Assembly: GCF_009905375.1 (NCBI RefSeq)
Contig: NC_133647.1
Coordinates: 77,118,231-77,182,230, forward strand
From: Apium graveolens
Taxonomy: Eukaryota > Streptophyta > Magnoliopsida > Apiales > Apiaceae
Direction of reading: 5' to 3'
DNA: 64,000 nucleotides
Made by a program: the position numbers and the translations under genes. Shown here one piece after another: positions 24,121 to 37,019 of this stretch. The notes beneath the pieces were generated by a model. It was given only the letters and a program-made list of their open reading frames with translations. It was not told the DNA's origin and did not search any database. Positions within the stretch are counted from its first letter, which is position 1. Each line of letters begins with the position of its first letter.

Positions 24121-25175
24121 AAAACTTGTTAGGGCAAAATCACGCACTAATATTCACGCAAGTATACGCGTTCGCAAGTAATATAGAATACTTTCTAGTT
24201 CGTTCCCTCAGAGACTCAGACTAAGTTATTGTCTAATTAAACTCACTCACCAATGTATGATTACTTCTCAATGTTAAGATAACACTTAAAATTGTTGATT
24301 AAACATTAACTATAATTAACTACTTAATTAACCACTTAACTAACACTTCAATTTATTAATAATAAAACACTCATGAGATCACAACTTCATTATTACTTCC
24401 TTCTATAGCCATTGTTATTACCTTTAGCATGTGACAGTGATGATATTAATCGAATAACACGAAACTGATAAAAGCCAACTTTCATTGTACTAATACCATT
24501 CTACCAAACATCCACAATTAAGATAGAAGTTGAATAGTCATCAATTATGTTGAGTTCCTATATGTCTACAGAAATTGACAACACAACGATTTAAGCACAA
24601 GTTATTCCTTTTTGATTACATAAGGCAAATAAAACTGTTAGAGTTACCCACTAATCATGCACAACGTACATGAACCTATGCTAGCATGGCAAGTTCTGTA
24701 TCTCAAGATCCACCGTCGCTTCACAAGAGATTAACACCCTATCTTATATGTTCGCGACGCATATAAGATGAATACGCATAATCAATACTAGATATCATGC
24801 AATCATCACATACTAAAGTATTAAACAATTAAATAAAGAATTCCATAATAAATCCGTTGCAACCCCATGATCACGATTAGCCCATAATAGAACTTATCGC
24901 CATCATGGGTTCATATGAAATCATGATAAACAAACACAAGAAAATAACAACTAAACTAATTATATTTAAACAGAGTACGTCACAAGAGTAAATAAGTCAA
25001 AGCAAGAAAACTAGCATCCAACGTTACAACAAAACAAGAATCACAAGAATATATGCTTCCTCTTCGTTGCGGTGTGCTAAATCGGTCTTCTTCCTTATCT
25101 CCTACGCTTCTTGCAAAACACAATCTAAAACATAATCTCCTCTTAATACTCTGTGAAAAACGTCTCAAATCTACC

Positions 25176-25183
25176 TATATAAT
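25176..25183 (-). promoter_or_regulatory. Athila LTR TATA box
   Basis: attatata on the minus strand within gggactattatataggtag. It lies 83 bases downstream, in element sense, of the dyad pair at 25266-25344 and about 1.05 kb before the LTR end. It is the likely start region for genomic RNA. Confidence 0.5.
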
Positions 25184-25265
25184 AGTCCCATAAAACTCAG
25201 ATTACATAGAAGTTGGAAGCCAAACAGAAGTAGAAGTCTAAAATAATTCAGTTTTTTCCCCGACC

Positions 25266-25344
25266 CTGCGCGGCCGCTCAGCATTTCTGCGCGGGCGCGC
25301 AAGGCTGCTGCGCGGCCGCTCAGCATTGCTGCGCGGGCGCGCAG
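25266..25344. repeat. GC-rich dyad pair in the 5' LTR
   Basis: Same two blocks as 15476-15554 with one base difference between them (ggctgctg against ggctactg). Located upstream of the LTR TATA box. Confidence 0.9.
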
Positions 25345-25617
25345 GACCCTACTGGAAAATTTCCAGGTTTGCTCCGTTTCTTCGCCGTAATCTGCCCGTT
25401 CTTTTCCTCTCGCAATGGTGAACACATGCCAAGGCTTATTCTTGATGATTCCTTCTCCGAAATGCAACTAATACCCTGAAATGCATAAACACTAGAAAAA
25501 CGCATCAAATACACAAAATACTTGATTTCAAGACACCAATTTAAGCCATTTTAAGACGTTCTAAGTGGTATAAAATGCCACTTATCAGCCACCAACCTTT
25601 GGAGCAATTGAGTTTGC

Positions 25618-27637
25618 TGTTGTGGCGCCCTCCAAACCCGGGTCAGAATTTTGGGGTCCACATCACATACACAATATATAAACCTGTATATTGAATATTC
25701 TTTGCAATGACCGTGCTTTACGTAACCATGGATCGCAACAGGTTAAAGTATGAAAATAAGCCACAACCTTAACTTTCATTATAACATACCAAATCCCAAC
25801 TAATTTAATTTACAACTGATAATGAAATTATTCTTACAATCTTACTATCTCACTACCGTAGTAAGCTCCTGCTAGCTCGATCCAACTCAATCTGGAATCC
25901 TAGGTCCTACATTGAACTGGCAAACCCCGCTATCAACCGTATTCTTCTTAACTATAGAATACATAAAAAGATTTGCAAGAGTGAGATAACTAGCTCGGCA
26001 AATCACAATAACAATAATTGAGGTTAATCAATGACCAAACGAGATGATTCAGAGGAATCAAGTTTCTTGTTAAACAATCATTAGAATTGGATATTCATTT
26101 TTAATTTTAAAAAAAAACCAAGGTTAGGCTGCTGATCATTCACGCACTAACCCCGAGCAAGGCACACGACTCTGCTCTATAAATTGGATCCAAGGCACAC
26201 ATTGGCCTAATTCGACCACGAATCTGGTCTGACCACGAATTTGGTCCACATAAATAAAACTATCCAATTCTAAGGTAATTCAATATGAACAACAATATAA
26301 CTTAATAAAACAAGATCATAATCAACAGTGATGAAACATTTGTATAAATGCATGATGCATTTCATGAGTATCACAAGGGTGTATCAAGGTATGTATAAGA
26401 AATGGCCTTCAGCATGTAGGAGAATCGAGTGTTAGATGAACAATGATTTTACAAGGTTTAGTTCTTTGATGTCACAAGGTATGGTTGAGCATAAAAGTTC
26501 CTGTATGTTTAAACAATTTTGTTCCAATGTTTGGTATATGATGGGTATATATTTATGGAGTACTATCGTATTTGTGTGGTTTAGTATCTGGTAAACCAAC
26601 AAGAAATGGTTCGCAAAGAGTAAGGCTTACAGCTCAAAAATCAAATGATGTGGCTCAGGTTCAAGGCTGAAGGATTCAAAGTACTTACAATATAAAACAG
26701 AGCTATTTTGAATACTTAACAATATGTTACGAGAAAATTTAGAAATATTTTTCATCTCGAAAAAGGTTTAGAAGTACTTGCCTTATCACAATTGATTCCA
26801 TCTTCACTTGTACTTGTCTAATGATTTTATTCAACAACCACTCGTCTACTTTTCTATGCCTTACTTCTATTCACCGATCACCTGCTGTATTTTCTACGCA
26901 TCGATTCCACTTTCTGATCACCTGCTTCCCTTTTCTACGCCTTGTCTACTCCTTTGATTCTGCATTTGTAAGGCTTATTGATTTTGATAGAACACTGCAA
27001 GACCTTCATTTTGAGTACTCGAGCTTTCCAATCGGAATCCGGTAACGATTTGAAATTGCAGTTCGATTCTCAGAAGTTTATATGAATATAAGTATTTTCT
27101 CTATAAATTATATAATTTACTGGCTGCAAATGATTTTCTGTATGAAATATAATACAAAAAAGGCTATTTATAATTACGGGAAATTAGTATCCCGTTGGAT
27201 CATTCCGGATATAAAATAGTATGTTTATTTATAAAAACGGATCCAAACGGTACCGGTTTTCAGGATAATTATCCAAATCTGTACAATTTGTACTGCGGTC
27301 TTGGTCTCAGCGCCTGGTTACATGTATTACGAGGTGATAATTATAATAGTTTAATAAAAAGATCTCGTTTATCAAAAATACGAGTTTTATTAATTTACCG
27401 AAATGAATATTGTATCGAAAATATAGCGCTGGGAGCCGCACCGGACAAACCGTACGCCGGATCGAAAAAGTCGAAATATGGAAAATGCTCAGAATATTAT
27501 AATTAGGTTAGGAAGGAGTTCTCGGAAGAGTTTCAAGTTATGAAAACGTAAAAACGGTTGAGGTCGACTAGTTCCCGATTATATAAAATAGTTTGTAATT
27601 ACTCAGAAAAAGAAATCCATAAATGTCCAATAAAATC
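25618..27637 (-). repeat. truncated gypsy LTR, minus strand
   Basis: On the minus strand the right terminus reads gacccgggtttggagggcgccacaaca, which resembles in layout the gypsy LTR end at 33940-33977 (gaccccagatttgggggtgttaca). There is no PBS beyond it, so it is a solo LTR or fragment. A short direct repeat occurs near 26200-26250 (cgaccacgaat, then tgaccacgaat). The other end is cut by the Sirevirus insertion at 27638 and should continue beyond the window. The 103-codon frame 27195-27506 inside it matches nothing I know. Confidence 0.6.
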
Positions 27638-28231
27638 TGTTAGATATATTTGATAATGTCATGGCTAATGTGATTTATGTTTAGTTTTCAGATCTTACTT
27701 AAACAAGATAAATCAGTACTTACTGGAAGTCAGGACTTAAGGATATCAGTACTTATATTATCAGGAGATAATCATCAGAAGATGGATATCAGAACTTAAG
27801 TACTGAAGGACGTTCAGATAAGGAAATTAGCTGGTTAAAGGATAGAAGATCGAGACAAACATAAGAAGAGATATGCATGAAGAAGGAATTCTATGAAGAA
27901 TAGAATACTTGGAAGAAAAGATATCTGATTGATATATTTTAGGAAGCAGAATTATATTCCATATCAATTAGCGATTATCTTGTAACTGTGTAGTATATAA
28001 ACACAGACATAGGGTTTACACTATAAGTGTTATCAAAAACGAAAAGACTATTCATTGTAACCCTAGCAGCTCTCGTGATATTTGTTCATCACTGAGAGAG
28101 AACAGTTCCATACTGTAACAGAGTTTATTATTTCAATAAAGTTTGTTTTCTGTTACTTGGGTTATTAAAGTTCGATTTGATTGTACCATACACTGTATTC
28201 ACCCCCTCTATAGTGTGTGTGTGACCTAACA
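27638..28231 (+). repeat. Sirevirus 5' LTR, 594 bp
   Basis: tgttagatat to gtgacctaaca. TATA box tatataaa is at 27994-28001 and a possible polyadenylation signal aataaa at 28135-28140. Four copies of tcag(a/g/t)actta lie at 27713, 27730, 27746 and 27789. The five bases before it are aaatc; the matching copy would lie beyond the window. Confidence 0.93.
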
Positions 28232-28233
28232 AG

Positions 28234-28245
28234 TGGTATCAGAGC
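28234..28245 (+). other. primer-binding site, initiator Met tRNA
   Basis: tggtatcagagc, a perfect match to the usual plant iMet PBS, two bases after the LTR. Confidence 0.92.
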
Positions 28246-28287
28246 CTATCTGTTAATGCACAAACAGTTTAAGATCTAAACACAATC

Positions 28288-29900
28288 ATGTCTAAAACAG
28301 AAACTCCAACTAAGCCCACCAAAACTGAAGAACCTCCAAAGACACAAATTCAAAGCCGATATGAGACTATCAGAGTTCCCATATTGAGACCATCTGAATA
28401 TCCCATATGGAAGGTGAGGATGACCATGTTCCTGGAAGTGACAGATCCAGAATATCTTGATAGAATCAAGGAAGGGCCTCACAAACCAACCAAGCTCGCG
28501 GTTGCAGTTGCAGGTGAAGCAGCAAAGACTGTACCAAAGGAGAAGAGTGATTACAATGCTGAAGATATCGCATCAATTGCTAAAGATGCTAAGGTACGAC
28601 ACTTACTGCATAGTGCCATTGATAATGTAATGTCAAACAGGGTAATAAACTGCAAGACTGCAAAGGAGATATGGGATGCCCTGGAAACAAGATGTCAGTG
28701 AACTGATACGATGAAGAAGAACAGGAAGACAATACTCACTCAAGAGTATGAATACTTTGACTCAAAGGCTAATGAGTCATTGACTGATTTATATGATAGA
28801 TTTGTCAAACTGTTGAATGATCTGTCACTGGTTGATAAGGAGTATGAACTTGAAGATTCAAACCTTAAATTCCTGTTAGCTCTTCCTGAATGCTGGGATT
28901 TGAAGGCAACAACAATAAGAGACAACTACAATCTTGATGAAACAACTCTTGATGAAATTTATGGAATGCTCAAGACTCATGAACTTGAGATGGAACAAAG
29001 AAGCAAGAGGAAAGGAGGAAAGTCAAGGACAGTTGCTCTTAAGGCTGAAGAAGAATCCCCAAAGGCAGCTACCTCAAGGAAAGACAAGGGTAAAGCTCTC
29101 TTCACAAAGTCTGATACTGAGTCATCAAGTTCTGAAAGTGATGATGACTCAGAATCTGAAAGCTTGCCTGAGACGGATGCTGATGAGGAGATGATGAAGC
29201 TGTGTGCTCTTATGGTGAAAGGGATCACAAAGATTGCATACAGGAAGTTCAGGAAGGGAAAGAAGTTTTCCAGGAAAGGCACAAGTTCTGATAAGAAGAA
29301 TTTCAGAAAATCAGAGGGCAGAGGAAGAAAGTCTGACAGAGGAGATTATACAAATGTCAAATGCTACAACTGTGGTGAGAAAGGCCACATATCTCCTGAT
29401 TGTAAGAAAGTGAAGAGTGACAAAGGTAAGGCTCTTGTCACAAAGAAGAAGAGCTGGACAGAAACCTCAGATTCTGAAAGTGAGGAGAATTATGCCTTGA
29501 TGGCAAATGCTGATAAGGCAAGTGCTGAAAGCAGTTCTGATGCTGCTGAATCAAAGGTACCTCAAACTACTTATGCTTTTTCATACTGATGATATTAATG
29601 AGTTGAGAAAATATCTTAAGACCATGTTTATTAGTTATAGAGATCAAACTTTAACATATGAAAGATTAACCTCTGAAAACCTGGCTTTTAAGAAAAGAAA
29701 TGATTTCTTAGAAAAAGAGTTAGTTATATTCCATCAAACTCAGAAAGATAGAGATGATGCTTTTTATGTTAGGGATGAAGTGCTAAAAATGAATAAATCT
29801 CTAAAAGCTGAGTTAGAAAAGGAAAGAGAGGTTATCAGGACTTGGACTAACTTTGGCAGAACAACTCAAAATCTGTTAAGTAGTGAAAACTGGAAAGAGG
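28288..29900 (+). pseudogene. gag: Sirevirus gag, first part
   Basis: Starts at the ATG at 28288 (MSKTETPTKPTK). The capsid-type domain runs 137 codons to a TGA at 28699-28701, then continues in the same frame to 29589. It includes LKFLLALPECWD, a serine/acid-rich stretch and zinc knuckle CYNCGEKGHISPDC (about 29362-29403). A one-base frame change at the T5 run near 29577-29581 leads into a coiled-coil part ending SSENWKEV, where the gypsy element interrupts it. The frame resumes at 53050. Gag would form the particle and package RNA; this copy is broken. Confidence 0.87.
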
Positions 29901-32002
29901 TGTAATAACCCCAAAATTTTGAACTTTTTGTAACCCTTATGAATAGTGTTTTTGCTGATATTTCTGAACAAGAAAACTTTTCATGCCACACTATGTAGGG
30001 GTTCTTATATGGATATTCTGAGATTTTATTGGTACTCTATATTGTATATAAGTGTATGTAAAGATCGTCAGAATCCAATTCCGAACACTTTGATTTTTTC
30101 CCGGAAATCCACTAGATACAGAAAGAATTGAGTATAAGATAACAGGATAAAAGGATTTAAATTAAAGGATTATAAGAGAGGATCATAAAAGGAATATAAT
30201 GTATTGAGAAAGGTTAAGGAAACCCAAGTAATAAGATCCCGGGTATGATCCCTCAAACGAGAAACGAGAACGAAAGTTAAGCGAACCGTATAACAGATCA
30301 GCGGTCATTAGGCAAACAATTAGGAGTTAATCAAGGAGGTTAGGGATGATGAGGTCATCCAACCAATAAGAAGAGGGCAAGTGAGGGAGGATGACATCAC
30401 AAGGTGACATAAGCATGACATAAGGGGAAGGAGGTGTGGTTGATTTAAAACCACACAAAGTTCAAGGTTAAAAAGGTAATTAACCAAAAAACAAATCAAA
30501 AGCAACCAAGCTAGGCAAAACAACTCATAAACACAAAAATCATTTCACTTCTTCATCAAGAAGCTCTCGGCTTTTCTCTTCATTTTAAGGAGGAAAATTC
30601 AAAATTCAAGTTCTAAGCTTCCTTAATTAGTAAGGTAATTATCTAATACTCCTTATGCATAGATATGGCTATCCTATAAGTTTAAGCCTCCAATTCATTC
30701 TCAATCTCTTCCAAGAAATCAATGAAGAAGATAATGAATAGTGATTTGAAGATTTTTAACTTGATTTTCTTTGTTTTTCCTTTAAGATCCAAGCATCCCT
30801 AAGATATCTCAAGGCTTCTTAAGGCTTCCTAGCTACTCAAATCACTTCAAGGAAGGTATAACATCTCCAAACCCTAACTTTACTTTGTATATTAGGATGG
30901 TTTTGATTGTTATGGTAAAAGAGAAGCTTGATGCTTGTATGTTTAGAGTTTGGGAGGGAGTTGTAGTGAATTGGATGTTGAAATCTTGTTGATTAGTTAA
31001 AGGACTTAAGTATAGTTTTAAATTCAAGTTTAAGAATAAGTAAAAATTGTTAATGTTGAGTTGTTGGGGCTGTTATGATGTAGTGTGGATGGAGCTTTGA
31101 TTGGGTTGTGATTGTGGATTGATTGTGGGTTGAATTGGAGTGTTTTAAATTTGGGAAATCGCGTAAACATAGCCGTCGTAATATCCGATTTACTTTAGGC
31201 TGTTTTGTTCTTAACATTAGTACCCGAGAACTCCCTGCTAGGTTTTGAAAATTTCCATGATTAGATATTTCATGTTACGAGCTTCGTTTTGATATGTGGT
31301 TCGTTTGATTCCAATGTACGGTTTAGGAGAAACGGCCGTTTTAAGTAACGACGTTTCGCGAATGAACCATTACCCCTCGCCTTACTTTGAAACATAGGTT
31401 AAAGACCTTAAAGGACTAATTGGAGTAAGAAACATTTATGTGAAGTGTATTATGCAGTTGGTAAGGCACTCGCAAAAGAATCGCCTTAAAACCCTTAATG
31501 GTTAATTTATTAAAAATGGTGGAGCCGAGGGTACTCGAGCGACTTAAGTGAATCGTTAAGCGCAAAAGCGAACGTTAAGGTCTAACTGGTTAAAGTATAG
31601 ATTCATAAGCGACTTTGGTTTAATTCCAACTTATATGTGTTTTATAGGTTACCAGACTCATCCCAGGACTTTTACCACCCCCAGTCGCTCAGGCAAGTTT
31701 TCTACCCGTATAACTGTTGTTGTGATGTATATGTGTATATGCATGATCTTGTGATAAATGCATATTTGTTATTAGCAAATTCTTGCGATATATTGTAGCA
31801 TGTGATATGGTATATATGCATGCCTATTCCGTATTCTAGATTTATATATCTGTTGGTTCAAATGCTTATTAGTTGCATAATACCTATGCTAGAGATAATC
31901 AGTAGTTGTGTATACCTTTAGTATAGGGGACCCAAAGGTGAACATTTTCTAAAACCGGGAGTCGATGTTCCCGAGTATGTTATATATATATATATAAATA
32001 TT

Positions 32003-32045
<43 letters not shown>

Positions 32046-33977
32046 ATATAGTTTTCAAAACTATTAATCGAATAAGGTTTATTCGATAACTTTTATTTTA
32101 TTTAATGAATATTATTACGAATATTCATTCGAGGGCTTATGACTCAGTTTATATTATTTAATGAATATTATTTGAATATTCATTTGAGGATCTATGACTC
32201 CGATTATTTGTTGAGATATATTCTTTATTTTATTAAAGAATAAGGTGGCGATAATCAAACTTATCTTGATTATTCAAATAAAGATAGTACTTTCGTATAA
32301 GTATATCTTTGGTTATTTAATACTCATTTCAAGTATAAGTTTTACAACTTCTACCTCAATTATTTGTATAAAGATTATTCTTTATGGGAATATTATTTAA
32401 ATAATAATATTCAGATATTTTCTAATATATTGGGACTGATTTACTTTATTAAATCAGCATTACTCCAAACACTCTTTAAAGTGTTTTCGAGTCTTTAAAA
32501 TGATTTTTAAAAGTTAGAGCGGATCCCAAAACTCATTTTTATATATTTAAGATCTTCCTTTTTAAAGGGGATTTAAATACTCGCTCAAAACCAGAGGGAT
32601 CCGGCTCTGTGGTGTATTTTATATTCGCAACAAGGTTGCGGTTTTGGTAAATGAATTGATTACTTACCCAACGTTCGGGAAGTAAGTCCATCTATCGAGT
32701 CGGCATAAGCAACATGGGCTCAGTGGGCATCCATGATAGTGTAAGTGGCTCAGTGGGAGTCCATCAAATGCGTAAGTGGCTGAGTGGCAGTCCAGCATAA
32801 GGTCCTATTGCGACCAGGGTGATGACCAGTGGGGAATTCGTCCATCTACTAGTAAAAAAGGTTACTTATTGGTATCTTTGCCTGATCAGCAAGATATCGG
32901 GTTTATGCCACAATTCTTTTTCCTTCCAAAAATTTATTGGATGTTAAAAACTCTGTTCATACTTTACATGACAGAGGTTTTCAGGAAATGTATAAAGAAG
33001 ATGTATATGTGGATATATATATCGGAACTTAATGAAGTATATCATAACTTCATTTCCTTCAATAATACTTCAAAGATTAATCTATTCAAATCTTGTCTTG
33101 TAGTCTCATCTATGTGATGAACTGTTGAAAGCTCATTATAACTTGAACGGTGGTAGTTCAAGTAGTATTTGGAAAAGATATAAGTATATTGGAGTATCTT
33201 GTAACTTCATCTTTTAAACTTATATCTAGTAAATGATTATCTTATGCATGTCAAAGATTTTCAGAAAAAAACGTTGAGACAAGGTTAGAGATATGAGATC
33301 ACCTTGCAACGATAGTTTTATACAGTTATAAACTGGAACTCTGTGTATATTATGCATGGAAGAGGACTTCCAAGATTTTGAAAAGTATATATGTATATAT
33401 ACTAAATATTTTGCGACTTCATCGCATTAAGATATCAAACTTGGTTCATTTTTTTTGACCAAGACTTTCATGAGTACTATGAGAAGGCTCATATATTGTT
33501 AATCATTATACATATTATTTTGGTGGGCTTGCTGCTCACCCTTGCTTTCTTCTTTCATCACACAACAACAGATAGAAAAGATGAACATGACCAAGCTCCC
33601 GATTCGCAAGCGGTTAGAAAACGTTCCGCAGTCTTCTGGAAGCGTTGATGCCGCCGTAGCTGAGGTAGGAGTTACCAATAGGCTAGGTTTTCAATTATTG
33701 ATGAACCAGACTTATGTATATTTATGAATTGTAATAATGGCAAAGAATATGTAAATTAATCAGAAACCCTTTTGAGGTGTAATGACTTATAATTGTGGAA
33801 TAAAATGACTTGTGTTATTTTTGGTATTCATCTCTGAGACCATAACTTGTGGTGTGTGTGTGTACATTGTGGGGTCACATTACGCAGTAGTTGGTTGACT
33901 GTTAAGATTAAGTATTGATAAGGGAAATGGAACTCGTGACAACCCGAATCCCCGACCCCAGATTTGGGGGTGTTACA
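29901..33977 (+). repeat. gypsy 5' LTR, 4077 bp
   Basis: Contains a CCAAT-like site near 30359, a TA microsatellite (about 31981-32042), and two copies of the subrepeat with cattcgagg(g)cttatgactc (about 32100-32210). The region 30535-33977 is the part shared with the tandem array at 1-9465. Differences from the 3' LTR are near 2 percent by eye in the segments I compared. Confidence 0.92.
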
Positions 33978-33981
33978 GAAA

Positions 33982-33993
33982 TGGTATCAGAGC
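33982..33993 (+). other. primer-binding site, initiator Met tRNA
   Basis: tggtatcagagc, four bases after the LTR end. Confidence 0.9.
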
Positions 33994-34176
33994 GAAGCGT
34001 TATAAACCTCAGAGATGATGTGACGTTAAGATAATAAGTTCACTAAGATAATAAGAACTCTTGCCAAGTTCATAGTTGGACTACCTAACATAGTACTGAC
34101 AGTTAAAACCCTTATGGGAACCCTTATAAATATCGTGATAGTAACATAGTTCGTTCTCATATAGGGCAGCGGGGCA

Positions 34177-34693
34177 CCGAACCCTGAGGTTCAGGAGCAT
34201 CAGCATGAGGATGTTTTATTACATGTTGGAGATCAAATTATGAATCTGATAGAGTACCCTAACGAGGGACCGGATGAGATTCATATTGAGAATGTTGCGG
34301 TTGACGATGTTATCCCAGAAGGGATTGTTGCCGAGGAGGATCTCGTGGAGGATCCTGATGAGAATGAAGAGAGGACCGCTGAGGAATTGATGACCGCAGT
34401 CAGGGCGACTACCAGAGCAAGAATGGTCGCGAGGGTGGCACTAGAGGATGAAGAGTTACCAAGGGCACAAAGGTTAATGAGGGCAGAAGGAGTGGGGCCT
34501 TCCACGACACCAATTATACCAGTATCAGACCCTCTTCCCGAGGTTCCTGAAGACATCCATGAGGTTCCACCAATTCCTGTTCCCTCCCCTGTACAGAGCC
34601 CAGCACCTACTGAGGAAATGCCACCTTTATCTCCTGCACCATTGTCACCTGATACCGTGCTTGGTTATCCGTTTGGATCTCCTGGGTCTGCGC
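34177..34693 (+). pseudogene. gypsy gag N-terminal region, first part
   Basis: An acidic, proline-rich frame (ATG at 34240, MNLIEYPNEGPDEIHIENV) stays open up to the copia insertion at 34694. After the insertion it resumes at 42533 in PPAPHGPLDATTQASLIANY. It shows no family domain I recognise; its place directly after the leader makes an N-terminal gag extension likely. The frame could begin slightly upstream of the ATG, since it is open from about 34164. Confidence 0.6.
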
Positions 34694-36355
34694 TGTTGGA
34701 TTTTAATCGCAGCGGAAGCATGTAAAAGCACTTTTACACATATAAAATCCAAATAAAAGCATATAAATCGTGATTAAAACATATGAATCGATTACTAACC
34801 TTTAATAGCGATCCAAAAGCAACGATCGGAGATCCTTAGCAGCTGCTCCTTAAACATGAAGCACTCCACCGGTATCCACCAAGAAAACGACGTTAAGGAG
34901 GAGGAGGTGGAGAGAATTAGGTTTTCTAAAAACTTTTGGGTTCGGGTTGGGGTTGAAATAAAAATAGGGTTTATAATAGTATATTTATAGGCAAAATTTT
35001 CAGCCGAAATTTTCCCATAAAATATTATTATTATTAACCCATTTATTATTCTCATTAATAATTAAAACACCTTTTAATTATTAATCCTTTTTCTAAACAC
35101 TTTAGAAATAATTCTCTCTCTTGATTTAATTTCCAAAAATTAAATTCTTAATTAATAATATTAAGAACTTTTCTTAATTAATTTATAATCAATTAAATCT
35201 CATTTAATCAATTATTAAATTTTCCAATTAATTATTTAATTCATAAATAAATAATTATCAGCCATTATTAATTAATTCCTCCACCATTAAATCATTCTCT
35301 TTTATGGTGTGACCCTGTAGGTTCAATATTAAGCTGGTAGTAGAAATAAATAATAATAAAACTATTTTATCATTATTTATATAAATTCTCCAATTCATTA
35401 AATATGATTAATTAATTAATCATATTTATTCTACATCGTGAGGGATACTTCTCAGCATATTGCGACGATCCGGATAATACGAATTCACTGCTTAGAATAC
35501 CAAGAACCTATTCAGTGAATAGTTACCGTACAATAAACTCCTTCTACCCTACAATGTCCTGATTAAATACAAGGCATGGAACTTGTGTCAAGCCTATCTA
35601 ATTTAATCATTTGCTTTCCCATTTACTATGCTCAGTTCTATGTAAATTAGAAACTCCTTTCTAATTTCATTCACTCTGGCCAGAGATTCCTGAACTAGCA
35701 TAAGTGGATCAGCCTTAAACATTCGCTTCCTTCACTGGAAGGGGTAGATCCTTTATTGATCATACACTATCTTCGTGTACAAATTCCTGTACCCAGTAGA
35801 GCCCTAATAATTGTCCGTGGAGACTAAGAACTAAACCAAAGTATAGTTCAGTGTACACAAGATGACTATGATGACCTCAAGTCTAAGGATACTTGTACAA
35901 CTATCACTATGTGAACAACTGCTGACACGTGAGTGAACTCCATCAGTTGTTCAGCTGTGCGAGTCATGTTCAGTGAACTTATTCTATAATAAGCACCTAC
36001 ATACTAGCTATAGTGTCACCACACAAATATCTATGAGAACAGACATCCTTCATAATATAGCAAGCATAGTATGTATCGATCTTTGCGGATTATTAATTAC
36101 CAGTTAGTAATCCTATGACCAGGAACTATTTAAGTTTAGAGTTATCATCTTTTAGGTCTCACTATTATGATCTCATCATAATCCATAAAAGCTTTACTCT
36201 AAACTATGGTATATCTTATTTAAACACTTAAATAGATAGAGCCCGTAATAAAAACAAAACAAGTCTTTTATTAATATTAATGAAATCAAAACAGATTACA
36301 TAAAAGTTATTCCTAAATCCTAATACATGATTGGACTTAGGACATATTTCTTTCA
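34694..36355 (-). repeat. copia 3' LTR, 1662 bp
   Basis: tgttggattttaatcgcagc to catatttctttca on the plus strand. AT-rich, with a TATA box (minus-strand tataaata complementing 34982-34989). Ends against tgcgc. Confidence 0.92.
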
Positions 36356-36366
36356 ATCTCCCACTT
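36356..36366 (-). other. polypurine tract
   Basis: aagtgggagat on the minus strand directly before the 3' LTR. Confidence 0.82.
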
Positions 36367-36990
36367 GTACTAAAGCCAATCACTCTGGTATCTAATACCC
36401 ATCTAGTCTTTATGATGATCAAAGTGACTTTCATAAAGTAGCTTTGTGAATGGGTCTGCTATGTTGTTATGTGTGTCAACTCTATTTCAATACAACACAA
36501 GAAATGTTATCGCGCTCCCACTAACCCTTTTGTAGACACATGGTTCATCTACGTTTTTCATAAAACCAAACTCTTTGATTGTCTCATCAAAACGGATGTT
36601 CCATCTACGAGAAGCTTGCTTTAAACCACACATGGTTCGCAGCAGCTTACACACTAGGTTTTCATTTCTCTTGGAAAGAAAACCATCTGGCTATTTGCCA
36701 GATCTCATAGTCGTAGTAAGCAGCATTCGCAAGCAAAATCCGAACTGATTATAACAAGGCTGCAGGTAAAAGGTTTCATCAAAGTCAATCCATTGCCTTT
36801 GTTTGAATTCATTTGCCACAAGCCTGGCCTTAAAGGTCTCCACCTGGCCATCTGCTCTAATCATTCTTTTGTATCCCGTATACATAGATTTCATTCCGGA
36901 TTTCATGGCACTATGCCATTTCTCTAAATCAACACTACTCATAGCCTCATTATAGGTCACAGGGTCGTCATCATCAATGATCGACAACTC
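36367..36990 (-). pseudogene. copia RT and RNase H remnants with internal deletion
   Basis: 36691-36987 encodes the RT start (DPVTYNEAM, FKARLVANEFKQ, FDETF). After a frame break, 36500-36690 encodes KQASRRWNIRFDE and DEPCVYKRVSGS. The sequence then jumps straight to VDTHNNIADPFTKLLYESHF, the end of RNase H. The RT catalytic YVDD region and most of RNase H, roughly 1 kb, are missing. Not functional. Confidence 0.82.
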
Positions 36991-37019
36991 ATTGTCATTC
37001 TCAATGACAAGGCCATATT

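Larger units (their letters stand above)
14337..25587 (-). mobile_element. Athila-type Ty3/gypsy retrotransposon, full length
   Basis: The element is 11,251 bp, flanked by the duplicated target gccac (14332-14336 and 25588-25592). On the minus strand the order is 5' LTR (24127-25587), PBS for Asp tRNA, gag, protease, RT, RNase H, integrase, envelope-like ORF, PPT and 3' LTR (14337-15797). The LTRs have equal length (1461 bp) and differ at about two dozen positions by eye, indicating recent insertion. The gag-pol frame has five in-frame stops and one frameshift, so this copy cannot make all its own enzymes; the envelope-like ORF is open. Athila is inferred from the Asp PBS, gag type, position of the envelope-like ORF and overall size. 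Confidence 0.93.
24127..25587 (-). repeat. Athila 5' LTR
   Basis: 1461 bp, tgttagggcaaaatc to ccacttatca on the plus strand, followed by the target copy gccac (25588-25592). Carries the dyad pair at 25266-25344. Confidence 0.93.

Noticed and set aside
14337..25587. Athila as a currently autonomous or infectious element
   Set aside because: Five stops and one frameshift in gag-pol and an ORF with no visible membrane features argue against it.
27195..27506. 103-codon frame as a gene
   Set aside because: It lies in a truncated gypsy LTR, has no recognisable domain and no promoter or upstream support.
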